DNA of 64,000 nucleotides from Achatina immaculata (GCA_009760885.1 CM019721.1:21631639-21695638), one strand, 5' to 3'. Positions 22,214 to 33,358 are shown, numbered from the stretch's first letter. A program made the numbers and translations. Notes: a model not told the origin generated them from the letters alone.

Positions 22214-22990
22214 GACAGTTTTGTAGGATTACACTTCGAAAAAATAGTTGACAGAGCTCTTTAGTGAGATGTGAGAGAAAGAAAAATCACAAGAGAATTA
22301 CCTGGGATTCGAACCCCGGACTCTGGTAGGTCGAGCAGTCGTCTAGCTTCGAAAGAACAACGTACTAACGAACTGCGCTAACTCTCATCTACAAAACAAG
22401 GTGTTTGCAAGCATAGTCTTTAGTAACTGTTCAGTAGACACGAGGGATCGTGACACCTGGATCTAATCCTTCAAAACTGTGTTCTCTTACTTTACCGTAC
22501 GAAAGCCACGTTGTTTCCAGTTTATTTTTTAAAATGTTTCTGAAACTATACCTGAAACTAACTTCACGTAATAAGTATTCGTTCGTGTGCTGTTGTTGTT
22601 CAAGTATGCACCAGACATGGCAGGAGAACGTATGTATGTTTGTCTAAAAAATTGGTACCTTTTGGAGAGACTGAATCTAAACTACTGAATTTCTGTCTCA
22701 TGATCCCTCGTGTCTACTGAACAGTTACTAATGGTTATGTTTACAAACACCCTTTTTTTGGAGGTTAGAGTTGGCAAAGTTAGTTACTACGCTGTTCTCT
22801 CGTGGCTAGACGGCTGCTCGTCCTACCGGAGTCCGTGTTCGAATCCAAGGTAATCCTCTTGTGATTGTTCTTTCTATAACATCTCACTAAAGTTCTTTGT
22901 CTACGATTTTTTCCAGGTCTAATCCTACAAAACTGTCTTCTTACTTGATCGTACGAAAGCTTCGTTGTTTCCTATTTATATAAAAAAAAT
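22214..22990. mobile_element. Inverted pair of tRNA-like SINEs (SINE-2)
   Basis: The left unit (minus strand, 22,214-22,389) has its B box GGTTCGAATCC at 22,306-22,318. The right unit (plus strand, about 22,765-22,985) has its B box at about 22,832. Each is followed inward by the same 55-60 nt sequence (22,403-22,455 and the reverse complement of 22,697-22,752, sharing 'tagtaactgttcagtagac'). The inverted arms are thus about 240 bp around a spacer of about 240 bp. The spacer holds a further copy of the SINE tail ('tctaatccttcaaaactgt'). The reference copy with clean target duplications is at 33,931-34,119. Confidence 0.7.
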
Positions 22991-22999
22991 TGTTCCTAA

Positions 23000-24036
23000 G
23001 ATCTTATGTTATGCTGTACCTGTCAGTTCACATACACTGACATACAGTTACAATCATGTCATTGCAATTGTGTTATTTCCCCGAGGCTTTTAAAACTCAT
23101 AAAGTGTATCATCTCTTTAAACCTGGCTTATCCAACAATCTTACCAATTATAGACCAATATCCATACTATTGTCATTATCAAAACCACTCGAAAAACACA
23201 TACACAAAGTAACTCTACGACACGCCCAAAAGAACAATTTACTCATAGACAGTCAGTCAAGTTTTAGACCCAATCATTCCTGCCACACAGCTCTCACCAA
23301 AATGACAGAAAACTGGTTAGTAAATATATATGACGACAGACTATGTGGTGCCATCTTTGTCGACTTTTAAAAGATATTTAATATGACTGACCATGCTATT
23401 CTTGTAAAACAAAAAAAAAAGACTTTCAGACTGCACCTAATAAAATTAATTGCATCGTTTCTTTCAGACACACAACAGACCGTATTCTTCAACAATTCTC
23501 TATCAAATTCTGCTTCAGTTAACACTGGTGTTCCGCAAGGTTCTATTCTATGTCCGGTAAACTCCTCTTGTGACCATTTTGCCGATGATTGCAGTCTACA
23601 CCAATGACTATGACTGTACTAACCTAGAATCAACTCTTCAGGTCGAGTTAAACAATCTAATTAGATGGAGCAACAACAATGGCATGATTATAAATACTGA
23701 TAAAACAAAATCAAAGCTTATAACAAGACAGAAATTACAAAACGCAATAAAAACAACACTTTGGCTCTATAAGGAAACATCACAGATAAAAAACATTAGC
23801 GAGCACAAAACACTAGGTCTTATTACTGACCACCATCTGACCTGAAACTCTCATGTGCAAGGTCTAACTTATCGCACATAAAGTATACCAGTTAGCCAAA
23901 ATAAAGCACTTCATCGATCAAGACACAATGAAGACAAACTACATATCACATATTCAAACACATTTAGACTATTGCTCAACAATCTAGGATGGTTGCTCAG
24001 TGTCAAATACAAAGAGGCTTTGCTCACTTACAATGT
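23000..24036 (+). pseudogene. LINE-E reverse transcriptase, broken
   Basis: The motifs in order are LSNNLTNYRPISILLSLSK, LEKHIHK, SQSSFRPNHSCHTALT and GAIFVDF (first catalytic Asp). They continue with TGVPQGSILCPV (normally LGPLLF, so a deletion follows), FADDCSLH (catalytic box at 23,578-23,589) and INTDKTKSKLIT. The last part reads QTHLDYCSTIWDG-like with a substitution. The phrasing NYRPISIL and HSCxTALT is typical of CR1/L2-group LINEs. Several frameshifts and a deletion after GSIL make it inactive. The sense resumes after a PLE relic at 24,400. Confidence 0.8.
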
Positions 24037-24399
24037 ATAAATTAGGAAACAAGCAGGAACAGCTTTACTATTTAACAATTACACACTTGTGACTTTTAGG
24101 AGCAGCCATCTTCAAACAAAAACAAACAGGACGAAGAATCAGAGAGAGGAGACAAAGTGTAGATTCACATCAAGCTTATGTAAACGCAATAACAAAAAAT
24201 GAAAAGATAAATGAAAAAAAAAATAATGAAAAATTATAACTGAATCAAAACTCATCTCAGTCCTTGTAAAGCTACAATTAAAAATATAAACAAAATATAA
24301 ATATAAACAAAATATAATATAAACAAAATAAAAAAATAAACAATATGAATTGTGTATAGTTGTATGCCTATACACTAATTATTGTGTGTATTTATCTTT
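24037..24399. mobile_element. Degenerate short PLE relic in LINE-E
   Basis: 24,038-24,180 is a minus-strand PLE 3' region ('caggaacagctttact', 'cttgtgacttttagg', 'acaggacgaagaa'). 24,350-24,395 is the plus-oriented terminal tail ('tatacactaattattgtgtg'). Between them is A-rich DNA with (AAATATAAAC)-like repeats. Two PLE ends in opposite orientation match the layout of the palindromic PLE insertions, but this copy is old. 'acttacaa'/'ctttacaa' may be the target duplication. Confidence 0.6.
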
Positions 24400-24588
24400 A
24401 CAAGCGAGCAGTGAAGCTTATTAGTGACAAAGATCAAGCACAACAACTAGTCAGAATAAACGTATACTGCCTCTTAAGAACAGGTTTCTCTTCAACAAAG
24501 CCAAGCTGCTACATCAAATTCTTTCACAGCATGCTTCATCTTATCCATGGAACCTGTTTAAATATAGCCCAAAGTGCATCCACCTTTA
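24400..24588 (+). pseudogene. LINE-E C-terminal segment 1
   Basis: KRAVKLISDKD, then LPLKNRFLFNKAKLLHQI-like sense (with one frame change), is the thumb-to-C-terminus segment of CR1/L2-type RTs. It connects 24,036 to 26,812 once the PLE relic and LINE-B are removed. Confidence 0.65.
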
Positions 24589-26811
24589 TTGGAAAAATAT
24601 AACAGGGTAAAAAAGAAATAAGACGCAAATGAAGAGAAGCAAAGGAAGTGTGGTTAAATCAACAGTGCAGACATATAGAGGACTCTCATAATAAAGACAG
24701 CAAAAACATGCACAAACGAATTAGTGAACTCACAGGCAGGAAGACAAAATATACCACATGATGCCTGAAATCAAAAGATGGTAAAATGTTAATGGGAAAA
24801 TAAGACATTGTGGACAGGTGGACAGAGTATATCGGTGAGCTATATGGAGGAGAAAGACCAGAATTAACACCATATACTGAAAACTGTAATGGACCACCAA
24901 TACTTGAAGATGAAATCATAGATGCCATCCAACACATGAAGAAAAGAAAAGCGACTGGGCCTGATAATATAACAATAGAAGAAATAGAGGCGCTAGAGGA
25001 GATAGGAACAAAAATAATAACCAAGTTACTGAATGACATTTACAGCAGTGGTTATGTGCCCAATGACCTGATTAACATTTATAGCACTACCAAAGAAGCC
25101 AGTGCAAAGGAATGTGATCACCACCGGACTATCAGCCTCTCATGTCACATAACAAAGCTACTTCTGAGAAGTATTATGAGAAGAACAAGGAAAAAGATAA
25201 AAATGGAAATAGCAGATGAACAGTTCAGATTTGTTGAAGGAAATGGAACAAACAATGCCATTTATGATTTACGAACACTAACAGAAAGAGCTTTAGAAGT
25301 ACAGAAAAATATCTACTTATGCTTCATTGATTACACCAAGGCAATCGACAGGGTGAAACATTATGAGATTGTTAAAATACTTGAAGACATAGACAGTAAA
25401 GATCTGAGGATTGTAAAATAACTATACTGGCAGCAGCAAGCAGCTATTTGAGATGAAAACAGAACTGGAAAATATCAACCTATAAAACACGGAGTACGAC
25501 AAGGATGTGTACTATCTCCAGACCTTTTTCTCTGTACAGCGAGAATATTCTAAGAACGATCATTGAAGAACCAGGCATAAAAATTGTAGGATACAATATT
25601 AACAACCTTCAGTATGCTGACGACACAGTACTGATAGCTGAGAACCAACAAGACCTGCAAAATCTCTTGGATAAAGTCGCCAAAGAAAGTGAACAGAAAG
25701 GCCGTACTTTTGAACATCAATAAGACAGAAGCTATGGTTATATCTAAGAAACAGATTCCACCAAAATGAAGTATAAAATTAAATGGAAACATTCTAAAGC
25801 AGGTGCAGAAATTCAAATACCTTGGAGCAGTAATAATTTTCATTCATTCATTCATTCATTTGCATGTCCCTGGCGGAACTTTGCCTCCCAAACAGCACTC
25901 CTGTAGACCTCTCGGTTGTGGGCTGCTGATGCATCCATTTGCAGATTATCAACGATGTCCTGAAGCCGTCTTCGTCTTGGTCTTCCTCTTTTTCTTTTTC
26001 CCATTATGTATCCTTCCAATACGGTCTTCTCTAAATTATCATGACGTTTAATGTGTCCAAAATATTTAAGTTTTCTCTCTTTAATCCTCTTTACTATCCA
26101 GCCTTCTTCAATATTAAGCTCTTGTAGTATAGATATATTTGTTCTTTTTTGTGTCCACGATATTTGGAGAACTCTTCTGTAGCATTTACATTCAAAGCCA
26201 TTTATGTGTTATTAATATTAAGTAATAACTTCAAATGGGAAATGCAGAACAGAAATTAGGAACAGAATAGGCCAAGCAAAGACTGCATTTCAGAGAATGA
26301 GAAACATATTATCCAATACATCCTTATCAATGAATGTTAGAAAACGAGTCCTAAAATGCTATATTGAACCTATCTTGTTATATGGAAGTGAATCATGGAC
26401 AATAGGCAAGTCTGCACAAAAATCATTGGAAGTAGCAGAAATGGGGTTTATTAGAAGAATGTTGCGAATCCCCTGGACAGCAAAAATAACTAATGGAGAA
26501 TGTATGAAAAGAATTAGAGATACAAAAATCTTGTCAAAAAAATAAGAGAGAGACAATGTACTTTCACAGGACATGCAATGAGAAGAGGGGGCATTGAAAA
26601 TATTATAACAACAGGAAAAATAGAAAGAAGAAGATCAAGAGGAAGACCAAGAGAAATGATTCTGGACAGTCTGACGGGATGGTGTGAGAGGAGATCACCA
26701 ACTGATCTGATGGCCTGCATGAAGGATCGGGTGCTCTGGAGAAGCATAATAGCCAACGCCAGTCGGCGCGGCATCTGATGATGACGATGATAATGATGAT
26801 GATGATGATGC
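24589..26811 (+). mobile_element. LINE-B copy 2, in LINE-E, split by a LINE-C fragment
   Basis: The copy begins in the linker ('ggaaaaatataac' aligns with LINE-B copy 1) and ends in a (GATGAT)n tail at 26,778-26,811. It lacks the endonuclease. Coding pieces are at 24,810-25,421, 25,505-25,723 and 26,297-26,811. The RT contains FIDYTKAIDRVKH, an SLYSENILRTII stretch and an intact YADD at 25,613-25,624. The C-terminal part carries GRPREMILDSLTGW. Stops and frameshifts are frequent. Confidence 0.85.
25837..26220 (-). mobile_element. LINE-C 3'-end insertion in LINE-B copy 2
   Basis: It has an 8-bp target duplication 'agtaataa' at 25,829-25,836 and 26,221-26,228. Its 3' end lies at the left with an (ATTC)n tail. 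It encodes the last part of LINE-C (basic motif, then DIVDNLQMDAS) on the minus strand. Confidence 0.85.
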
Positions 26812-26972
26812 AGTCAACGCTCAAACAAAATATGTCTTCCAAAACCTAGACTTAATCTTTACAAGAATAGCTTTACTTATTCTGCTGCTGGTCTGTGGAA
26901 TACCTTCCTATCCTGTATAAAAAATAAACTATACTCCTTCCTACAATTACACACTTTTTCATTATCTATTTG
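26812..26972 (+). pseudogene. LINE-E C-terminal segment 2 with stop codon
   Basis: LYKNSFTYSAAGLWNTF in the plus strand is the conserved end of CR1/L2-type RT proteins. The frame ends at the TGA at 26,970-26,972, 19 nt before a 5S rRNA-like stretch. Confidence 0.7.
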
Positions 26973-26990
26973 ACGTGGACTACGAATACT

Positions 26991-27072
26991 GGTTCCCGTC
27001 CCATCACCGAAGTCAAGCAACGCCGGACGTGGTTAGTACTTAGATGGGTGACCGCTTGGGAACACCACGTGA
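26991..27072 (+). pseudogene. 5S rRNA-like segment in the LINE-E 3' region
   Basis: 'gaagtcaagcaacgccgg', 'ggttagtacttagatggg' and 'tgaccgcttgggaacacc' match the eukaryotic 5S rRNA internal promoter region (A box, intermediate element, C box) with few changes. The first 35-40 nt of 5S are missing or diverged. It is directly followed by LINE-E 3' untranslated sequence. A 5S head joined to a LINE tail is the design of SINE3 elements. Whether this is a SINE3 or a 5S fragment captured in LINE-E is open. It is not a full 5S gene. Confidence 0.8.
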
Positions 27073-27333
27073 ACAGTTATTTTAGGCTGCTCTTACAGAC
27101 ACCAAATTCTGTTAATTGTTTGTATTACCAAAATTTTTGTTTGGTAGTCATTTATATATGTATGTAGTTACTGCATTGTTAACTATGTTTGTTATATGAG
27201 CAGCATATTTATAGAATGTCTGGAACAGAATGAAAGTTGTATGATAAAGGTCATAATGTCAGACAGGCCTGCGTGCCCAGTTCTTAACCCTTTTGAAATA
27301 AAGATCGATCAATCAATCAATCAATCAATCTGT
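27073..27333 (+). other. LINE-E 3' untranslated region and (ATCA)n tail
   Basis: The conserved 3' motif 'gaatgaaagttgtatgat' followed by 'gcctgcgtgcccag' and 'gaaataaag' precedes (ATCA)5. The same motif occurs at 10,612 and 12,455. Template recognition by the LINE RT is usually through this part. Confidence 0.7.
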
Positions 27334-27360
27334 ATAACAGTACATTAAAAATAAGAGAAT

Positions 27361-27950
27361 CGCTTACTTCCAATCTGTAGAGATTGTACGTTGTAACGTT
27401 GAGAAGAAAGTAGTCCTAAAATAAATTAGTCTATAAATAAGACACTAAAAAGAGTAACACTTAATTATAATTATAAGTAAATTGTCCCACATTAGTGTCC
27501 CCTAACGAAGATCGGCAGCTCGAATTAGAGCAGTATTTGCTATAAAAAGTAAGTAACCCGAGATCAGCTGATTTACTTGTGTATGTTTTTCCAGCTGTAA
27601 TTGATTTTGGCCTTCACCTGTGAGATGTTTGAATGTTCACGTGCTGTTGGAGTGACTGCTGGGCAAGAAAACCTGGCTTTCACTCAGGCAGTGAGTGAGT
27701 GAGTGAGTGAGGGTGTAGGTGGTGTTCTCGTAGAGTAAGTTATGAATGTGTCATAGTTAGTTGACTGTTGAATGTAAGAGCCACAGAGTCTCTTCCTATG
27801 GCGTAAGTTATTATGTTGCCAGTGTTTGTCCGGCTGTGTTGAGTATTTCATGCTGCTGTGTCTGATGATATGCTACTCGACCATTTTATCATCAGTTAAT
27901 GGCTTTTTTTCATCATCATCTAGTGCAGATTACATATCATTGAGTGCGCA
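27361..27950. other. Apparently unique DNA with a short (GAGT)n
   Basis: No coding sense is recognised. Five GAGT units are at 27,692-27,711. Confidence 0.5.
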
Positions 27951-28440
27951 ACTGTGACAGCAGACTTCATGATTCTTAGATCATTGTAACAGCAGACTTC
28001 ATGCTTCTTAGATCATTGTAACAGCAGACTTCATGCTTCTTAGATCACTGTAACAGCAGACTTCATGCTTCTTAGATCATTGTAACGGCAGACTTCGTGA
28101 TTCTTAGATCATTGTAACAGCAGACTTCCTGCTTCTTAGATCATTGTAACAGCAGACTTCATGCTTCTTAGATCACTGTAACAGCAGACTTCATGCTTCT
28201 TAGATCATTGTAACGGCAGACTTCATGCTTCTTAGATCATTGTAACAGCAGACTTTATGCTTCTTAGATCATTGTAACAGCAGACTTCATGCTTCTTAGA
28301 TCATTGTAACAGCAGACTTTATGCTTCTTAGATCATTGTAACAGCAGACTTCATGCTTCTTAGATCATTGTAACAGCAGACTTTATGCTTCTTAGATCAT
28401 TGTAACAGCAGACTTCATGCTTCTTAGATCATTGTAACAG
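27951..28440. repeat. 32-bp minisatellite, about 15 copies
   Basis: The unit contains 'agatcattgtaacagcagac' then 'ttcatgcttctt'. Point variants (cggcag, tttatg) alternate along the array, which suggests expansion of two-unit blocks. Confidence 0.95.
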
Positions 28441-28485
28441 TGCTGCTATTTTCGTCCTGGGTTGCCTGCAAGGAGAGCATCATCT

Positions 28486-28558
28486 GAGTGAGTGAGTGAG
28501 TGAGTGAGTGAGTGAGTGAGTGAGTGAGTGAGTGAGTGAGTGAGTGAGTGAGTGAGTG
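28486..28558. repeat. (GAGT)n microsatellite, about 18 units
   Basis: A pure tetranucleotide run that ends 90 bp before the LINE-C fragment. Confidence 0.95.
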
Positions 28559-28651
28559 TTACATTTGCCAGTCTGTTTTCTGTTGCAGTAGAAACACATA
28601 CGACAACGAAATGTGTAAGTTCACATCCGCAATATTTGGGACTGTTCTGCT

Positions 28652-29373
28652 GTCAGTCAGTAAGAACAGCCAAGAGCAATATCTTAATATGAAGAAAACT
28701 AAACTGATGACAACTGACAAAACAAACAAGGTAGTTGAAATATATATCAATGAGGAAAAACTGGAAGATGTGGAGAGTTTTGAATATCTTGGATCACTAT
28801 TAACTAATAATGGAGATACAATGAGGGAAATTAAAAGGAGGAAATCTATTGCTTTTCAGAAAATAAAACAACCAAAGAAGCTGTGGAGATGAACAGACAG
28901 AACTACACAAATAAGATTTTTAAGGGCATGCATCTTTCCCATCGCAACATATACCTGTGAGACCTGGACACTTAACAAAACAGGTGAGAATCACATATAT
29001 GCCTTTGAATGTAAATGCTACAGAGGAGTTTTTCAAATATCATGGACACAAAAAAATAACAAATATAGCCATAATACAAGAACTTAATATTGAAGAAGGT
29101 TGGCTAGCAAAGAAGATTAAACAGAGAAAACTTAAATATTTTGGGCACATTAAACGTTATGAGGATTTAGAGAAGACCGTCTTGGAAGGATACATAATGG
29201 GAAAAACAAAGAGAGGAAGATCAAGGCAAAGAAGGCTGCAAGACATCGTTGATAATCTGCAAATATATGCATCAGCAGCAGGCCATCTTGCTCACAACCG
29301 AGAGGCCTACAGGAGAGCTGTTAGGGAGGCAAAGTTCCACAAGGGATACGCAAATGACTGACTGACTAATGCA
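28652..29373 (+). mobile_element. LINE-C copy, 5'-truncated
   Basis: The segment starts just after the YADD region (VSKNSQEQYLNMKKTKLMTT), then reads VESFEYLGSLLTNNG, ACIFPIATYTCETWTL and KLKYFGHIKRYEDLEKTV. It ends with a basic motif and AVREAKFHKGYAND, and has a (GACT)3 tail. Stops at about 28,890 and a frameshift near 29,000 break it. The two open segments are 28,548-28,892 and 28,957-29,361. Confidence 0.85.
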
Positions 29374-29469
29374 GTGGAATTCGGTCGGGGCGTCCCGTCA
29401 CTCAGCCACAGAAATGGGCACCTGCCTCCTGAAGGTCATGAAGAAAAGGCGGCCAGGCCTCACATCACT

Positions 29470-29670
29470 CTCTAGTGTGCCGACAAGTCAAGGAAAATAT
29501 GGACATTGACATCTTATCCTCTAGTGTGCCGACAAGTCAAGGAAAATATGGACATTGACATCTTATCCTCTAGTGTGCCGACAAGTCAAGGAAAATATGG
29601 ACATTGACATTTTATCCTCTAGTGTGCCGACAAGTCAAGGAAAATATGGACATTGACATCTTATCCTCTA
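29470..29670. repeat. 49-bp tandem repeat, 4 copies
   Basis: The unit starts 'ctctagtgtgccgacaagtc' and ends 'gacattgacatcttatc'. Copies are almost identical. Confidence 0.95.
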
Positions 29671-29715
29671 GGTGTCTCCTTGACATAACAGGGTTACTGT
29701 TTTTTTTTCTTTACT

Positions 29716-29885
29716 AGTACTAAAGGATATGTTGCTATTACTAAAGGATATGTTGCTTTTACTAAAGGATATGCTTTTACTAAAGGATATGTTGCTTTTA
29801 CTAAAGGATATGTTGCTTTTACTAAAGGATATGTTGCTTTTACTAAAGAATATGTTGCTTTTACTAAAGGATATGTTGGTTTTAA
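29716..29885. repeat. 21-bp tandem repeat, about 8 copies
   Basis: Units are based on 'actaaaggatatgttgcttt', with one unit shortened by 5 bp. Confidence 0.95.
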
Positions 29886-30300
29886 TTTTTATTCGGACCT
29901 AAGGTATCTGATGGTATACACTATGGGTATTTGTGGTATAACGCCATCTCGTTTACCATGTAGTACCTTTTGTGATCAATTCTCAGCAATTCGATGGCTT
30001 TCACTTTGTTCTCTACTACATCTATCTGGGCGCATTTTGTACCCAACTTTCTTACTAGGAAGAAGCCTAAAAAGCTAAGTCTATATTTTTCATCCATTTT
30101 TTTTCTTTTATCTGTTGTGTTGTTTTTGTATATGATCCTTGAAATAGGATTTTGCCAAAATATTGGATTGTTCTACACTCATTATTCGTATGGACTTCTC
30201 TTACTTTCTGTCCACTTTCCTCACTCTCTCTTTTTCTACAACTGAAGCGTACACACAGTCAGCTTTCACTGCTAGAACCAGGTTTATCGCGGTTATTTTT
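29886..30300. other. Unassigned DNA
   Basis: No repeat or coding sense is recognised. Short open frames are in AT-rich DNA without family signatures. Confidence 0.4.
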
Positions 30301-30319
30301 TCTTGTATATGCTAAAACA

Positions 30320-30383
30320 GCTGTTGCGGTTCTCAAACTTTTCAAGCAGCGGGTCACACAACTTATTCTGTGTGTGTGTGAGT

Positions 30384-30427
<44 letters not shown>

Positions 30428-30586
30428 ATTTAGAGCGCTTTTCAAACTTTTCAAACAGCGGATCTCACAACTTATTGTCATTGTGTGAGTGTGTGCGTGA
30501 GAGAGAGAAGGGGGAGAGAGAGAGAGAGATAAGGGGGAGAGCGCACGCGCTTTTCAAACAGCGCGTCAGACAACTTATTCTCTGTC

Positions 30587-30660
<74 letters not shown>
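30320..30660. repeat. Three-unit composite repeat with (GA)n and (TA)n
   Basis: Three diverged units contain 'ttttcaaacagcg..tc' then 'acaacttatt' then a TG-rich and (GA)n run. They start at about 30,328, 30,428 and 30,550. The last ends in (TA)n followed by (GA)n. The microsatellite content is different in each unit. Confidence 0.8.
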
Positions 30661-30665
<5 letters not shown>

Positions 30666-30734
30666 TAACAATATGTAAACCTCTTGGCCAAAGATAACAA
30701 CAAAAGCGCCACAGGAAAAAAAATACTGATGCCG

Positions 30735-30830
30735 ATTTGTAAGTCAATGTGGCAGGTTGGTAAGTCATGTGGTAGGTTGGTAAGTCAATGTGGCAGGTTG
30801 GTAAGTCAATGTGGTAGGTTGGTAAGTCAC
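30735..30830. repeat. 21-bp tandem repeat, about 5 copies
   Basis: Units of 'gtaagtcaatgtggcaggtt' plus g, with one copy missing two bases. Confidence 0.9.
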
Positions 30831-30904
30831 TTCTGTATGTGAATATGCGCCCTTCAATTATAGAGCCTATTACTGGTAATAAATAATTGTGGCTCCAGTT
30901 CTAG

Positions 30905-31275
30905 AAGCTGGAAAGCGACCAGCGTACTAACTATAGAGCCAGTTACTGGAAAGCGACCAGTTTACTAACTATAGAGCCAGTTACTGGAAAGCGACCAGTT
31001 TACTAACTATAGAGCCAGTTACTGGAAAGCGACCAGTTTACTAACTATAGAGCCAGTTACTGGAAAGCGACCAGTTTACTAACAATAGAGCCAGTTACTG
31101 GAAAGCGACCAGTTTATTAACTATAGAGCCAGTTACTGGAAAGCGACCAGTTTACTAACTATAGAGCCAGTTACTGGAAAGCGACCAGTTTACTAACTAT
31201 AGAGCCAGTTACTGGAAAGCGACCAGTTTACTAACTATAGAGCCAGTTACTGGAAAGCAACCAGTTTACTAACAT
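30905..31275. repeat. 38-bp minisatellite, about 9.5 copies
   Basis: The unit contains 'ctatagagccagttactgg' then 'aaagcgaccagtttactaa'. It is highly homogeneous. Confidence 0.95.
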
Positions 31276-31414
31276 ATTTTTTTCTATAAAATCTTCCCAC
31301 CTGCTTATATCCCCCCCCCCCACCCACCCCCTCCTTATATTTTTAACTTCCAAGTTCTCTACCTTGTACAGCTGTGGGGATGAAGACGTTGTGTGATGAG
31401 GCAATCAGCGACTC

Positions 31415-32103
31415 GTAGCTGACATGCTAGCGTCAGGGTTAGCGAACCATAGCTGACATGCTAGCGTCAGGGTTAGCGAACCATAGGTGACATGCTAGCG
31501 TCAGGGTTAGCGAACCATAGGTGACATGCTAGCGTCAGGGTTAGCGAACCATAGGTGACATGCTAGCGTCAGGGTTAGCGAACCATAGGTGACATGCTAG
31601 CGTCAGGGTTAGCGAACCATAGGTGACATGCTAGCGTCAGGGTTAGCGAACCATAGGTGACATGCTAGCGTCAGGGTTAGCGAACCATAGGTGACATGCT
31701 AGCGTCAGGGTTAGCGAACCATAGGTGACATGCTAGCGTCAGGGTTAGCGAACCATAGGTGACATGCTAGCGTCAGGGTTAGCGAACCATAGGTGACATG
31801 CTAGCGTCAGGGTTAGCGAACCATAGGTGACATGCTAGCGTCAGGGTTAGCGAACCATAGCTGACATGCTAGCGTCAGGGTTAGCGAACCATAGCTGACA
31901 TGCTAGCGTCAGGGTTAGCGAACCATAGCTGACATGCTAGCGTCAGGGTTAGCGAACCATAGGTGACATGCTAGCGTCAGGGTTAGCGAACCATAGCTGA
32001 CATGCTAGCGTCAGGGTTAGCGAACCATAGGTGACATGCTAGCGTCAGGGTTAGCGAACCATAGCTGACATGCTAGCGTCAGGGTTAGCGAACCATAGCT
32101 GAC
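31415..32103. repeat. 34-bp minisatellite, about 20 copies
   Basis: The unit contains 'gctgacatgctagcgtcagg' then 'gttagcgaaccata'. A single two-state position (ctgac or gtgac) is patterned: ctgac at both edges, gtgac in the middle. This is what unequal exchange from the centre would give. Confidence 0.95.
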
Positions 32104-32600
32104 CAAGACCCTGTCCCACCCCCAGTAACAGGCATAGCCTGGCTAACGGGGCAGGGATCGTCATTGACCCATAGTGGTGGAGTCTGGTAAAGAAGCATTG
32201 CACACCCCTGCTTTTTAGCTGTAATCTGGGACTGAAAAAAATAGCCGCCATCACCCGCTCCCACGCCGATAAGATGCTGTATGACAGTATAATGATATTT
32301 GAAGGTAGAGATTAGCTAAGTCAGGTTGGAAGTTAAAAGTTGAGTTTAAAACAGAGTTATGTCCGGTAAATTGTTTACGATTTCATTCCCTGTTTAAGTT
32401 CCAGCGTGATGGTCACGTGCTGGTATAGACTGATCGGGCACATGCTGGTATAGACTGGTCGGGTGATCAGTTATGACAAAGATTGGGCAGCCAGTCATAG
32501 TTTAATATTTTAGCTATTCCTCAACACAGCATCGGCTGCAAAGAAGAACACCAGCTTGCAGTTACAGGGAAATTGTACAAGTACTTACACAGCTGTGCAC
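32104..32600. other. Unassigned DNA between minisatellites
   Basis: No coding sense is recognised. Two short direct repeats lie near 32,425 and 32,450 ('atgctggtatagactg'). Confidence 0.4.
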
Positions 32601-33358
32601 TTGTAACGTCCAGCCTCTCTCTCTCTCTTATACAGCTGTATACTTATAACGTCCAGCCTCTCTCTCTCTCTTATACAGCTGTATACTTATAACGTCCAGC
32701 CTCTCTCTCTCTCTCTTATACAGCTGTATACTTATAACGTCCAGCCTCTCTCTCTCTCTTATACAGCTGTGCACTTGTAACGTCCAGCCTCTCTCTCTTA
32801 TACAGCTGTGCACTTGTAACGTCCAGCCTCTCTCTCTTATACAGCTGTGCACTTGTAACGTCCAGCCTCTCTCTCTCTCTCTCTTATACAGCTGTATACT
32901 TATAACGTCCAGCCTCTCTCTCTCTCTCTCTGATACAGCTGTATACTTATAACGTCCAGCCTCTCTCTCTCTCTCTTATACAGCTGTATACATATAACGT
33001 CCAGCCTCTCTCTCTCTCTCTCTTATACAGCTGTATACTTATAACGTCCAGCCTCTCTCTCTCTCTTATACAGCTGTATACTTATAACGTCCAGCCTCTC
33101 TCTCTCTCTCTCTTATACAGCTGTATACTTATAACGTCCAGCCTCTCTCTCTTATACAGCTGTACAGTTATAACGTCCAGCTTCTCTCTCTTATACAGCT
33201 GTACAGTTATAACGTCCAGCTTCTCTCTCTTATACAGCTGTACAGTTATAACGTCCAGCTTCTCTCTCTTATACAGCTGTACAGTTATAACGTCCAGCTT
33301 CTCTCTCTTATACAGCTGTACAGTTATAACGTCCAGCTTCTCTCTCTTATACAGATGT
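32601..33358. repeat. Variable-length 40-50-bp minisatellite with internal (CT)n
   Basis: About 17 units of 'tatacagctgtatacttata' then 'acgtccagcctc' then a (CT)n run of changing length. The right third has a distinct subtype ('tacagttataacgtccagc' with short CT). Confidence 0.95.

Larger units (their letters stand above)
15501..27333 (+). mobile_element. LINE-E (CR1/L2-like) insertion, split by nested elements
   Basis: Pieces of one LINE in the correct order and orientation lie at 15,501-16,203 (endonuclease), 17,331-17,553 and 21,960-22,213 (linker), about 23,000-24,036 (RT) and 24,400-24,588 plus 26,812-26,972 (C-terminal part). A 3' untranslated region and (ATCA)n tail end at 27,333. 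The bases just before 15,501 and just after 27,333 match over 27 positions with three differences, which I read as the target duplication of the whole element. Removing the insertions leaves an element of about 3.5 kb. The tetranucleotide tail fits the CR1/L2 group. Confidence 0.65.

Noticed and set aside
26991..27072. Functional 5S rRNA gene
   Set aside because: The 5' third is missing or diverged, there is no T-run terminator directly after it, and it sits inside a LINE 3' region.
27951..28440. CRISPR-like array (32-bp regular repeats)
   Set aside because: There are no spacers. Units abut directly and the context is eukaryotic.
31415..32103. Telomere-like repeat (contains gggttag)
   Set aside because: The motif occurs once per 34-bp unit. 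There is no TTAGGG run.
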